64,000 nt of DNA, taken from Paraplanobispora siamensis (lineage in GTDB: Bacteria > Actinomycetota > Actinomycetes > Streptosporangiales > Streptosporangiaceae). The number at the start of each line of letters is the position of its first letter. Positions within the stretch are counted from its first letter, which is position 1. Positions 46,356-54,234 of this stretch are shown piece by piece. The position numbers and the translations under genes are program-made. The notes beneath the pieces were generated by a model. It saw nothing but the letters and a program-made list of their open reading frames with translations, made no database searches and had not been told where the DNA came from. The stretch covers positions 62,001 through 126,000 of the forward strand of contig NZ_BOOJ01000023.1 of NCBI RefSeq assembly GCF_016863175.1. The letters are read 5' to 3'.

Positions 46356-46447
46356 CCGTCCAGTTTTTGATCCCGTTCGCGATCAACGTGGCCGCCGTCG
46401 TGCTCCTGGTCGTGATCGTCCATCGGCGCTTCGGGGGTGCCCGATGA
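46352..46447 (+). CDS. 31-aa single-membrane-segment protein
   Basis: A very short frame, VTVQFLIPFAINVAAVVLLV..., consists of one hydrophobic helix and a basic end (HRRFGGAR). It overlaps its neighbours on both sides by four bases (GTGA and ATGA), which strongly supports that it is translated as part of the operon. Function unknown. Confidence 0.55.
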   Translation: MTVQFLIPFAINVAAVVLLVVIVHRRFGGAR

Positions 46448-46686
46448 GCCCCACCGTCCACGAGCAGTCCGTCGAGCGCCTGGCCGAGCTGCTCGCCAGC
46501 CGAACCGCACACAGAGGAGAGATCGACATGGCCACCTGCCCCGGATGCATCGGACGTGGAACCGGCACCCGCTGCTGCATGTGCGACGGCACCATCCCCG
46601 AGGAGCTGCGCCGGACCCCGGACTCGCCGAACGAGGTCCGGGCCGACTGCGTCGGCTGCCAGCGCGGTGCCGTCCACACCCACTGA
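46444..46686 (+). CDS. zinc-finger-like small protein (80 aa)
   Basis: Contains CPGCIGRGTGTRCCMCDG and a later CVGCQRGAVHTH, similar to DnaJ-type zinc-binding CxxCxGxG repeats. The first 28 residues are a polar helix. ATG 46444 overlaps the preceding stop; an internal ATG at 46528 with GAGGAG six bases upstream could give a 52-residue form. It probably binds Zn; the role is unknown. It is the last of the tightly coupled small-gene run. Confidence 0.65.
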   Translation: MSPTVHEQSVERLAELLASRTAHRGEIDMATCPGCIGRGTGTRCCMCDGTIPEELRRTPDSPNEVRADCVGCQRGAVHTH

Positions 46687-46765
46687 GCCGGTCACGGGCC
46701 GGGCGACCCACACCCATCCCACCCGCCCGGCCCGGGACCTACCAGCCGCCTGGTCGGCCTCGAGT

Positions 46766-46795
46766 CGTCCCGCCCGACCCCACCCGGGCGGGACG
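46766..46795 (+). terminator. hairpin before the DUF2637-like gene
   Basis: CGTCCCGCCCG and CGGGCGGGACG form an 11-base-pair perfect stem with an eight-base loop, 79 bases after the small-gene run and 51 before the next start. It may end or attenuate transcription. Confidence 0.5.
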
Positions 46796-46845
46796 GCCCG
46801 AGGAGGACCAGACACCTCCTACCGAACAGATCAGGAGAAAGCCTC

Positions 46846-47877
46846 GTGATGACCGCCAGCCCGCCGCCCGGCGAGCCCCGCGAGCCGACGTCGCAGGAGA
46901 TCGCCCGCGCGCTCGACGAGACGGAGCGCTACGTCGCCGCGCACGCCCCGCCCGCTCCGCCCGAGCCGGCCCCGCTGTACGACCCCGCCCAGGGCGAGAC
47001 CAAGCGGGTCCAGCAGCTGCGCGCCGAGGTCGCTGAGGCGCACCTGCTCGCGCAACTCCAGGACGACGAGACTCCGCTCCTGCTCGACACGGCCAAGGTG
47101 CGCAAGCGGCGCAAGAAGGCCGGCGAAGCGGCCCGGCTCCATGCCCTCGCCCAGGACCCCACCATGCGCGCCTGGCGAGCCACCCGGATGCGGCGGCTGC
47201 TCGTCGCGGTCGCCATGCTCTCGCTGACACTGGCGCTCGGCTGGTCTACCGCCGGCGTGCAGACCTTCGCCGCCGAAGACGCCCTGGTCTGGTCACCTGG
47301 CTGGGTCTTCGCCTGGCTGGTCGAGCCGTTCATGTCCCTGGCCCTGCTCGTGGTGGTGGGCGCTCGCGCCTACCTGTCGACGCTCGGCCAGCCCATCGAA
47401 TCCCGAACGCTCGTTCGGATCGAGTGGCTGTTCCTCGGCCTGACTCTCGGCATGAACGCCTGGCCGTACCTGCCGTTCGTCGTCGACACCTTCAGCCTCT
47501 CCCGGCTGGTGCTGCACATCCTCGGCCCGATCGTCGCAGTCGCCATCGTCACCGCTCTGCCGATCATCCTGGCGGCCTTCACGCGCCTCGACGTCGGCCT
47601 GCCCGGTAACCCCCTTACCACCGCAAGGTACTGGGGAAATGCCGCCGCCGGACACCTGGCGGGTAACCCCTCGGGTAACCCCTCCGAGGTCGACGACATC
47701 GAAGCCAAGGCCGCTCAGATCCGCGCCATGATCGCCGCCGGAAATCTCCCCGAAGGGGCCGGCGTGAAGAAGATCCGCGACGCCCTCGGCTGTCGCATGT
47801 CCACCGCGCAGGCCGTCCGCGACCGTCTCGCCGAGGGCGGCGGCTGGAATCTCACCGTTGACGAGGAGTACCGATGA
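46846..47877 (+). CDS. DUF2637-like membrane protein with C-terminal winged-helix region
   Basis: The 343-residue protein has a soluble, charged N-terminus (residues 1-112), four membrane helices (about 117-137, 150-172, 190-208, 215-240; for example LLVAVAMLSLTLALGW and LHILGPIVAVAIVTALPIIL), and a C-terminal HTH-like segment AGVKKIRDALGCRMSTAQAVRDRLAE. This matches DUF2637 proteins of Streptomyces conjugative plasmids and AICEs, which lie near the tra/spd genes. It is probably a transfer- or spread-related membrane protein. ATG 46849 is an equally possible start. Confidence 0.75.
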   Translation: MMTASPPPGEPREPTSQEIARALDETERYVAAHAPPAPPEPAPLYDPAQGETKRVQQLRAEVAEAHLLAQLQDDETPLLLDTAKVRKRRKKAGEAARLHALAQDPTMRAWRATRMRRLLVAVAMLSLTLALGWSTAGVQTFAAEDALVWSPGWVFAWLVEPFMSLALLVVVGARAYLSTLGQPIESRTLVRIEWLFLGLTLGMNAWPYLPFVVDTFSLSRLVLHILGPIVAVAIVTALPIILAAFTRLDVGLPGNPLTTARYWGNAAAGHLAGNPSGNPSEVDDIEAKAAQIRAMIAAGNLPEGAGVKKIRDALGCRMSTAQAVRDRLAEGGGWNLTVDEEYR

Positions 47878-48065
47878 CCCGCACCCGCTGGGCCGCTCTC
47901 GTGGCCGGCCTCCTGCTCGCCCTGGCCGCCGTGCTGTTCACCGCCAGCGCGTGCGGCGGGTCTGCCGAATCCGCCCCGGCCGTCAAGCTCCCGCTGCCCG
48001 ACCTCACCGCGGACTGCAACGGCGACGACATCATCAGCCCGAAGGAGAAGAAGCATGGGTGCTGA
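47874..48065 (+). CDS. small lipoprotein (63 aa)
   Basis: The signal peptide MTRTRWAALVAGLLLALAAV runs to a lipobox TASAC (Cys about residue 27), and a short mature part PDLTADCNGDDIISPKEKKHGC follows with two further Cys. The NGDDI stretch resembles excalibur/EF-hand-like calcium ligands, weakly. Overlaps the preceding stop (ATGA) and the next gene by 11 bases. Confidence 0.6.
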   Translation: MTRTRWAALVAGLLLALAAVLFTASACGGSAESAPAVKLPLPDLTADCNGDDIISPKEKKHGC

Positions 48066-48522
48066 GTACGAGACGTGGTCCGGCGACATGCTGGACGACC
48101 CGGCCATGATGGAGGCGTTCGCCACCCAGCTCCGCCGGCGCCTGGCAGAGCAGGCCAACTACGTGGCCCACATCCGGCGCGACGCCGAGGCCATGTGGAA
48201 GGAGAACCCGCCCGAGGGCTACGGCTCGTTCGAGGCCTGGTGGCGACACCGCTGGCTGAGCGGCCCGTTCGGGGAAATCCAGGCGCACCTGGAGGAGGCG
48301 GCGAAGCTGACCTTCCGCCTGGAGGCCCGCTACCGGCGTGGCCGCCACGAGATTCCCGCCCGCCGTCAGGCCGCCGCCGAGGCCCGCCAGGCGCGGGCGC
48401 TCCCGGCTGGCCTGAGCGCCGCCGCCCGGGACGCCCAACCGGCGCCTGCCAGGGCTCAGGCGGGCCCGCCCGAGAAGCCCTTCCTGGAGATGCTTCGGGA
48501 GCGCCGGGAGAGGTCGGCGTGA
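48055..48522 (+). CDS. hypothetical element protein (155 aa)
   Basis: I do not recognise this family. The protein begins MGAEYETWSGDMLDDPAMMEAFATQLRRRLAEQ and is helical and charged, with WWRHRWLSGPFGEIQAHLEEAAKL in the middle and an Ala/Arg-rich tail (ARRQAAAEARQARAL). No membrane segment is seen. AAGGAG seven bases before the ATG. Coupled to the following gene by GTGA, so it belongs to the transfer-associated operon. Confidence 0.6.
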   Translation: MGAEYETWSGDMLDDPAMMEAFATQLRRRLAEQANYVAHIRRDAEAMWKENPPEGYGSFEAWWRHRWLSGPFGEIQAHLEEAAKLTFRLEARYRRGRHEIPARRQAAAEARQARALPAGLSAAARDAQPAPARAQAGPPEKPFLEMLRERRERSA

Positions 48523-48779
48523 GCGGCGCGACGGCCAAGCTGACCCCCGAGGCGAAGGCGAAGCGGCGGATGCAGAACGTCGCGCAGCTCTGGAACGAGC
48601 GGACCCGCGCCGTCGGGAGTGACGCGGAGCTGGCCCGGCTGTGCTGGGACCGGGCTCGGGCCGCGGCCCGCCGAGCGCAGCGCGGAGGCGAGCGGGGGGC
48701 GATGCACGAGCTGGCGGAATTGCTCGCCCGGTGGGCTGAGCAGAAGGAGAAGGCCGAGATCGCGCGTCACGCACCGTGA
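48519..48779 (+). CDS. small basic helical protein (86 aa)
   Basis: The GTG overlaps the previous stop. The 86-residue product VSGATAKLTPEAKAKRRMQNVAQLWNERTRAV... is rich in Arg/Lys/Ala and mostly helical, with two repeats of a R-x-x-A-R-A-A-A-R-R type pattern. It may bind DNA or RNA; not recognised. Its stop codon lies inside an inverted repeat at 48762-48784. Confidence 0.55.
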   Translation: MSGATAKLTPEAKAKRRMQNVAQLWNERTRAVGSDAELARLCWDRARAAARRAQRGGERGAMHELAELLARWAEQKEKAEIARHAP

Positions 48780-48784
48780 CGCGC
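48762..48784. promoter_or_regulatory. inverted repeat at the end of the small basic gene
   Basis: GCGCGTCACG, spacer CAC, CGTGACGCGC: ten-base perfect arms. The left half shares GCGCGTC-R-CG with the palindrome 46 bases downstream, so the two form a paired set of sites in the only sizeable gap within the operon. Confidence 0.6.
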
Positions 48785-48829
48785 ATGTTCATGTTCATCC
48801 GCTGCGCCCTGGCCTGTCCGGGGCCCAAT

Positions 48830-48855
48830 GCGCGTCGCGCGTACGCGCGACGCGC
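48830..48855. repeat. 26-base perfect palindrome
   Basis: The half-site GCGCGTCGCGCGT is followed at once by its complement, ACGCGCGACGCGC, with no spacer. It ends 50 bases before the ATG of the large basic protein. It could be an operator, a nick or transfer-origin site for the translocase, or a cruciform/terminator; the sequence alone does not decide. Confidence 0.7.
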
Positions 48856-48905
48856 GAGTATCGCCGAATTGGTCACAGAGCGTCAACCCCAGGAAGGAGG
48901 CGGAG

Positions 48906-50795
48906 ATGAGCGACAACGACGAGAAGGACGGCGAGCTGCTGCGGTTCCCCCGGGTGTTCCTGCCGGGCTCCTTCGACGCTCCCGGACCGCCCTCCGGTAA
49001 CGACTCCGCCGGCGAGCAGGAGGGTGAGGCGCCCGCCTCGCCTCGGGCCTGGCCGCGGCTGCCGGAGGTGGCGCCGATGAGCCCGCCGCTGCACCTGACC
49101 GTGCCGGGCGTTCCGACCCCCGGCTCCGCCGATGAGGAGCCGGGGGCGTTCGCCGTGCCCGCGCCGATCGACCCGGAGAACCCCACCCCCCGCGAGGTGC
49201 TGGCGGCGGCGATGGCCGTGATGACCGCCCTCGGCGTGGCCGCCGCCCAGGGGCTGTGGCATCGGGCCCGGTACCGGCAGGCGCTGGCGGACCGGGCCCG
49301 GGCAGCTGCCGACAAGGCGGAAGGGAAGGCGTCGGGAAGGTCCTCGGCTGCGGGGACGGGCAGCGGGTCGAGCTCGCGCGGGAGCAAGGGGGCGGGTGGC
49401 TCGGGAGGCTCTAAGAGCCCGTCCCTGCTGCGCTCCCCCGGCGGGCCTTCGGGGAAGTCCTCGCGCTCTGCTGGCCGTACCGGCGGCGGGGGCAGCCGGC
49501 CGGACAAGGGCAGGAAGGACCCCAAGGGCCCGAAGAACAGGTCGCCCAAGGCGCCCCGGGGCAAGGACCCCCGGGCGCCCCGCGCGACCCCGGACGGCAA
49601 GCGCAAGGAGCCGGCGTGGCCGAAGAAGCGCAGACGCGCCGCTGACAAGGACGGCGGGGTCAGAGGGCTGCTGCGCCGCAAGCGCCGCGACGCCGCCTCC
49701 AAGAAGCAGCCGCCCGCGCTGGCCGGATCCAAGGGCGGCCCCGACTCGACGGCCAAGCCCAAGGTGCCCAAGGCGGATGCCGCCGCGGCGGGCACCAAGC
49801 GCGGCAAGGACAAGGCCAAGGCCACACCGCGTCCCGCCGCCCCGGCCCGGCGCGAGCTGACGTGGAAGGCACCGAAGAAGGACCCCAAGGAGAAGGGGCC
49901 CACGAGATCCACGGAGGAGCCCACGGGGCCGAAGCGCTGGACGTCCGGCCGCAAGAAGCCCAAGGACACAGCACCACCCAAGCGCCGCAAGTCCCGGAGC
50001 CGGCAGGGCGGAACCGCGTGGTGGAAGCGGTGGAAGGCCCGCCGCCCACCCTCGGCGCCGCAGGGCGCGAGCAACGTCGGCGCCGACGCGGGCACCCAGC
50101 CGAGCCAGGACCAAGAGCAGGCGCGCAGGACGTCCCCGCCCCCGCCTCCTCCGCCCCCCGGCTGGGGGATGCGGCCACCGCCGGGCGCCGACCGCAGAAC
50201 CTGGGTGCGCGTCGAGCGCGTCGACGAGCCGCCCCGCCGCGCCCGGCCCGAACCGCCGGCGCCCGCGACGCCGACCCTCACCGGGACGCCCATCTCGGGA
50301 CGGCCCGCGCTGCCCGTGGGCCAGGCCAGCACGCGCGCCGTGACGCCGCCGCTATCAGCACATCGACACAGGCAGGGGGCCCGCTTCGTGAGCACGCCCA
50401 GGACGACGAACACGCAGTACCACGACGCGGATCTGACGATCCATGACGTCATCGACGCCGACGCCGACATGGCCGAGCAGATCCTCGCCGGCGTCGACGA
50501 GGCGCGAGCGACCGCCCGAGGATGCGAGGACCTGATGAGCGGGCTGGAGGCTCTGCGCGCCGAGGTCATCAGGAAGAAGGTGCCCGGCGTCCTGGAGGGG
50601 ATGCTGGTCACGCTCATCGACAAGACCTTCAAGCTCAAGGCCACGGCCGAGGCCCTCGCCGCGAAACTGCCGAGCGCCTCCGAAGCCATCGCCACCGCGG
50701 GCAGCAACGCCGCGGCCCGGCACAAGCCGCTGGCTGATGCCGTCCGCGACGCCGGCCACGTCCGGCCCGCCGAGCGCGACTACCACCACGCCTGA
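48906..50795 (+). CDS. large basic, intrinsically disordered element protein
   Basis: The 629-residue protein has an acidic/polar start (MSDNDEKDGELLRFPRVFLPG), a short hydrophobic helix AAAMAVMTALGVAAAQGL near residue 105, then about 300 residues of Lys/Pro/Gly/Ser-rich low-complexity sequence with many KKPK-like clusters, and a structured helical C-terminus (HDVIDADADMAEQILAGVDEARATARGCEDLMSGLEAL). The basic part looks suited to coat DNA or RNA; this is inference. It lies upstream of the translocase genes and has a strong ribosome site (GGAAGGAGG). Confidence 0.65.
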   Translation: MSDNDEKDGELLRFPRVFLPGSFDAPGPPSGNDSAGEQEGEAPASPRAWPRLPEVAPMSPPLHLTVPGVPTPGSADEEPGAFAVPAPIDPENPTPREVLAAAMAVMTALGVAAAQGLWHRARYRQALADRARAAADKAEGKASGRSSAAGTGSGSSSRGSKGAGGSGGSKSPSLLRSPGGPSGKSSRSAGRTGGGGSRPDKGRKDPKGPKNRSPKAPRGKDPRAPRATPDGKRKEPAWPKKRRRAADKDGGVRGLLRRKRRDAASKKQPPALAGSKGGPDSTAKPKVPKADAAAAGTKRGKDKAKATPRPAAPARRELTWKAPKKDPKEKGPTRSTEEPTGPKRWTSGRKKPKDTAPPKRRKSRSRQGGTAWWKRWKARRPPSAPQGASNVGADAGTQPSQDQEQARRTSPPPPPPPPGWGMRPPPGADRRTWVRVERVDEPPRRARPEPPAPATPTLTGTPISGRPALPVGQASTRAVTPPLSAHRHRQGARFVSTPRTTNTQYHDADLTIHDVIDADADMAEQILAGVDEARATARGCEDLMSGLEALRAEVIRKKVPGVLEGMLVTLIDKTFKLKATAEALAAKLPSASEAIATAGSNAAARHKPLADAVRDAGHVRPAERDYHHA

Positions 50796-50809
50796 GAAGG
50801 GAGAACGCG

Positions 50810-51244
50810 ATGAACGAGATGGAGAGATCCGAGAGCACAGGCGGAGCAATCGCGGCGGCCGGTGGCGTCCTGACGACGGTGGTGTACTACGCCGTCGTCA
50901 TCGTCAGGCTCGTGACCGCCGGGATCAAGCTGCGCGGACTGTCGGAGCAGGTCCGCGGCACCTACCGCTACGTCGAGGGCTGCGCGACCGGGACCGACCG
51001 GCTGGCCGACCAGATGGCGCGCTTGACCGTCGACCGCGACACCGTGGGTGAACACCACGACGCCGCGACCGTCATGCGGGGAGCGCTGGCCGAGGCCGAG
51101 GCGATGGCCGAAGCGAGTGAGGACCTGTCGACCATGTTCCGCCAGACCGCCATCGCCCACCAGGCCGATTACGGCTCGGTCGCCGAGGCCGCCGCCGAGA
51201 TGAACGTGCCGATGGCCGAGGCCGAGTTCTACAGCAACCGCTGA
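50810..51244 (+). CDS. small membrane-anchored helical protein (144 aa)
   Basis: MNEMERSESTGGAIAAAGGVLTTVVYYAVVIVRLVTAGIKL: a single hydrophobic segment near residues 13-35 is followed by a long polar helix with RGTYRYVEGCATGTDRLADQMARL and MRGALAEAEAMAEASEDLSTMF, likely coiled coil. It probably assembles at the membrane with the transfer proteins around it. AGGGAG before the ATG. 14 bases after the large basic gene. Confidence 0.6.
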   Translation: MNEMERSESTGGAIAAAGGVLTTVVYYAVVIVRLVTAGIKLRGLSEQVRGTYRYVEGCATGTDRLADQMARLTVDRDTVGEHHDAATVMRGALAEAEAMAEASEDLSTMFRQTAIAHQADYGSVAEAAAEMNVPMAEAEFYSNR

Positions 51245-51261
51245 TCAGGAAGGAGAAGACC

Positions 51262-52131
51262 GTGACGTCGTCCCCGCTGCCTCTAGCGAAGGTCACCGTT
51301 GAGCTGCCGGACTGGCCGGTGGTGGACCGGTGGCGCCGCCACGTCGACGCGGCACGCAGCGCGAGCGGCTACGTGGCGACCGCCGCGGGGTTCCTCGCTG
51401 CGGCGGCCGGACTGTTCACGCCCTTGTTTGCCGGGGTGGCGCTGGGTGCGACCGCGGTGCTCACCTTCCTCGGGCTGCTCACGCTGCGGTTCTGGCGGCC
51501 GGAGGGGCACCAGCGGGCGACCGCGACCGTGCTGTACCTGGCGCCCGGCGTGGGCCTGGCCGTCCTGCTGATCGTCGAGCAGCTCGTGCCGGGCCCGCAC
51601 TGGGTCGAGGCCTTGTTGCTGATGGTCTGGACGACGGTGGTGCCGTTCCTGCGCCCGGCCCGCACCGCGCGCCTGATGATGTGCCCGCCGCCCCCGCCCC
51701 CGCCGGCGCCGAAACCCGCGCCGTCGGCGGAGGTGGCCTGTGACCACCCGGCCGCCCGCTGGTGGGCGGCGAACGTCGCCGTCGACAGCGGGGCCGGCCC
51801 CGGCACCCTGCTGGAGAACATCGAGCAGATCGGCGAGGCCTCGATCCGCGCCACGATCCGTTCGGCCGCCGCCGGGCAGCCGGTCCCCGACATCTCCATC
51901 CGGCGCCTGAGCGCACTCATGGACGTGCCCGAGGAGCTCATCGGTATCGGCCCGGTGCCCGGCCGGGGCGCCGGCGTGCGCTGCCTGACGATCGGCACGG
52001 CCGCCGCGGCGGCGGCCGATCCCGCCACCGTGTGGGCGCAGCGGATCGCCCCGGCCGCGATGCCCGGCACCGTGCTCACCGGTGTCCGTACTGGCCGCCT
52101 CGGTGTCCCCGGCGGGGAGGGTGGCGCGTGA
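51262..52131 (+). CDS. membrane protein, partner of the FtsK-like translocase
   Basis: The 289-residue protein has about four hydrophobic segments in its first 130 residues (GYVATAAGFLAAAAGLF, FAGVALGATAVLTFLGLLTL, VLYLAPGVGLAVLLIVEQL, WVEALLLMVWTTVVPFL), a Pro-rich linker (PPPPPPPAPKP) and a soluble C-terminal domain WWAANVAVDSGAGPGTLLENIEQIG.... The GTGA overlap with the next gene implies a fixed ratio with the translocase. It may supply the membrane anchor that the translocase itself lacks. Confidence 0.65.
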   Translation: MTSSPLPLAKVTVELPDWPVVDRWRRHVDAARSASGYVATAAGFLAAAAGLFTPLFAGVALGATAVLTFLGLLTLRFWRPEGHQRATATVLYLAPGVGLAVLLIVEQLVPGPHWVEALLLMVWTTVVPFLRPARTARLMMCPPPPPPPAPKPAPSAEVACDHPAARWWAANVAVDSGAGPGTLLENIEQIGEASIRATIRSAAAGQPVPDISIRRLSALMDVPEELIGIGPVPGRGAGVRCLTIGTAAAAAADPATVWAQRIAPAAMPGTVLTGVRTGRLGVPGGEGGA

Positions 52132-53567
52132 GAGGTTCCACCCTGGCCGCCGCCGGCGAGGTGGTCGAGCTCATGCTGGAGGTCCCCCAGGGCCAGGTCC
52201 TCCGCTACGACATGCCTGCCCTGTGCTCGGCCTTGGGTGTGCCGCCGGATCGCCTCACGGTGGAGACCGACGGGCTGCGGCGGGCGATCGTCACGATCTA
52301 CCCGTCCAACCCGTTGACGCAGGTGCGCGCGGTCACCCGCGAGGACCTGGCGATGGACCGCCACGGCCGTATCATCGTCGGCGTCTACCACAACGGCCGG
52401 CCCGTGCGGCGGCGCCTGTACGACCCGAGCACGGGCTCAGCGCAGCGCTTCCTGCTGTTCGGCACCACCGGCGCCGGCAAGTCCAAGGCGCTACAGCTCC
52501 AGTTGATCGCCGAGAAGATCAACGGGATCTGCAGCTGGCTGGGTGACCTGAAGTTCGGCCAGTCGGTACCCGAGGCCAAAGACCAGGTCGACTTCCACGT
52601 GCACACCCCAGAGGGCGCGATCCTGATGCTGCGCTCGGGAGTGGCCGTCGCCCACGAGCGGATGCGCCGCTACAGCGCCGCCGGGCGGAACTCCTTCGCA
52701 CTCGGCCTCGATCCCCTGTTCCACATCCACCTCGACGAGATCAATCGACTGCTGGAGGCCGGCGCCCCCTACCGAGACGAGGGCGCCTACCTGGTCAAGG
52801 AGCTGGGGCGCACCGGCCGCAGCGTCGGCGTCGGTGCCGGCCTGGCCGCCCAGGCGGCCCACCTGGAAGAGCTGGGCGGCTCCGACACTCTCAGAGGCAT
52901 GTTCAAGGAGGGCGAGGTCACCCTGCTGCGCTGGTCGGCGTCGATGATGCGCCAGCTGGTCAGCGACGGGCTACTGCCGGACGGCGCGCAGCTCATGCCG
53001 ATTCCCAAGGTTCTCCGGACGGTTACCCTGCGCTCGCAGTTCGACCCGGACCTCGACGAGGACGACGACGATGCTCCCGGCACGCAGGGCATGGGCTATG
53101 TGCTGTCGGGGCCGCACCCGACCTCGCTGATGAGGCACTTCCGCGTCGGCTCCATCGCGCCCGTCGCTGGCCTGGACCCGGAGATCCTGGAGCTGTACGG
53201 CCCGGAGGAGCCCGTCCACTTGGAGGAAGCCTCCTGGAAAGCCGCCGGCCCGGCCTATGCCGCCCGGCACGACCCCGAGGTTATGGCCGCGCTGTGCCAG
53301 GAGCTGCAGGAGGAGAAAGAGAAGGAGTCGAAGAAGGTCATCCCGGTTGGGAGCGGCAGGCAGGGAGCGGTGCTGCTGCAGGACCGCGTATGGACTGCCC
53401 TGATCAGCGCAGAGGAGCCGATGACAGCCGATGAGGTCCGGGAAGCTGTCCTCGCCGACGGCGGCAAGAAGGTCTCGCTCGGCGGCGTCCGCACCACCCT
53501 GGGCGCACTCGTCGACGCCGGACACGCCATCCGGTCCGCGCATGGTCTGTACGCCCCTGCGCAGTGA
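52128..53567 (+). CDS. FtsK/SpoIIIE (TraB/TraSA-like) DNA translocase
   Basis: The 479-residue ATPase carries Walker A FGTTGAGKS (about residues 110-118) and Walker B FHIHLDEI (about 200-207). In Streptomyces conjugative elements, a single FtsK-like TraB/TraSA protein moves double-stranded DNA into the recipient (known). No membrane helices are visible, in line with a separate anchor gene upstream. The C-terminus ends in a winged-helix-like region (TADEVREAVLADGGKKVSLGGVRTTLGALVDAGHAI) where TraB has its DNA-recognition fold. GTG 52128 overlaps the previous stop. Confidence 0.88.
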   Translation: MRGSTLAAAGEVVELMLEVPQGQVLRYDMPALCSALGVPPDRLTVETDGLRRAIVTIYPSNPLTQVRAVTREDLAMDRHGRIIVGVYHNGRPVRRRLYDPSTGSAQRFLLFGTTGAGKSKALQLQLIAEKINGICSWLGDLKFGQSVPEAKDQVDFHVHTPEGAILMLRSGVAVAHERMRRYSAAGRNSFALGLDPLFHIHLDEINRLLEAGAPYRDEGAYLVKELGRTGRSVGVGAGLAAQAAHLEELGGSDTLRGMFKEGEVTLLRWSASMMRQLVSDGLLPDGAQLMPIPKVLRTVTLRSQFDPDLDEDDDDAPGTQGMGYVLSGPHPTSLMRHFRVGSIAPVAGLDPEILELYGPEEPVHLEEASWKAAGPAYAARHDPEVMAALCQELQEEKEKESKKVIPVGSGRQGAVLLQDRVWTALISAEEPMTADEVREAVLADGGKKVSLGGVRTTLGALVDAGHAIRSAHGLYAPAQ

Positions 53568-53684
53568 CGATTGCTGTGCATTCAATGATCAACAGTAGGG
53601 GCCAGAGGGGCTCCGCTGACCCTGGAATGGAATCTTTAAAATCTCTGTCAACCCAGGTATTCACTCAACCGTCATACACGCGCA

Positions 53685-53713
53685 GTGACAGGATCACCAC
53701 GAGCGGGTATTAA
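53685..53713 (+). promoter_or_regulatory. promoter for the toxin-antitoxin-like pair
   Basis: GTGACA (53685-53690), 17-base spacer, TATTAA (53708-53713): both close to sigma-70 consensus and rare in DNA of this GC content. The next start codon is 17 bases downstream. The whole gap 53568-53730 is AT-richer than its surroundings. Confidence 0.6.
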
Positions 53714-53730
53714 GCGGATGACGGAGCAGC

Positions 53731-54006
53731 ATGGAGCGAGACCTCTGGGTGGCATGGCTGAACGTCAGCGAGCGCACAGCAGAGAAGATCCAGCACCTTC
53801 ATCGCCTAACTGAAGATGAGGTTCGAGACGCAGTCGTCTGCACGGAGAACCTGACCTACACATGGGACGACGACCCAGAGCGAGGACTGCGAGCCATCGT
53901 CGAGACACACATCCGCTCCCGAAAAGTGCTGATTGTTCTCTACCCAGCCGATGACTCATTCGAGGACGAATACAACCTCGGAAGCGCCTATCCGGTCAAC
54001 AGCTGA
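53731..54006 (+). CDS. possible toxin of a toxin-antitoxin-like pair (91 aa)
   Basis: MERDLWVAWLNVSERTAEKIQHLHRLTEDEVRDAVVCTENLTYTWDDDPERGLRAIV...RKVLIVLYPADDSFEDEYNLGSAYPVN: an alpha/beta protein of RelE/BrnT-like size, with basic/aromatic residues and a WDDDPERG-type loop. BrnT toxins share the W-D-x-x-K/R pattern; this assignment is tentative. It is followed by a short acidic protein gene, the usual toxin-first order for brnT-type pairs. GGAG four bases before the ATG. Confidence 0.5.
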   Translation: MERDLWVAWLNVSERTAEKIQHLHRLTEDEVRDAVVCTENLTYTWDDDPERGLRAIVETHIRSRKVLIVLYPADDSFEDEYNLGSAYPVNS

Positions 54007-54039
54007 TCATCATTGGCAAACAGGACAAAGGGAGGCATG

Positions 54040-54234
54040 ATGACGAGCATGAACGCCAACGATTTCTACGAGGATGACGAACCTGTCGAGAAGATCGTGG
54101 CAGCGTTCGAACGGGGCGAAAAGCGGCTCACGAAGCAACCCACCCGAGGCTTCAACGAGCACCTCAACCTGGCTGGCACTACCTCCGTCGGCGAGACCAG
54201 CCCTGCCGGATACACCGTCACCCACGTCTGCTGA
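54040..54234 (+). CDS. possible antitoxin / small acidic protein (64 aa)
   Basis: The core NDFYEDDEPVEKIVAAFERGEKRLTKQPTRGFNEHLNL is a widespread actinobacterial short sequence found next to genes like the upstream one. Acidic at the start and flexible at the end (TTSVGETSPAGYTVTHVC), it could bind and neutralise the 91-aa protein. ATG 54040 or 54049 may be used; GGAGG lies at 54031-54035. The stop overlaps the next start by one base (TGATG). Confidence 0.5.
   Translation: MTSMNANDFYEDDEPVEKIVAAFERGEKRLTKQPTRGFNEHLNLAGTTSVGETSPAGYTVTHVC

Noticed and set aside
51369-52391. A 340-codon minus-strand frame beneath the translocase partner genes
   Set aside because: It lies opposite two coupled plus-strand genes with membrane helices and Walker motifs and shows no domain.
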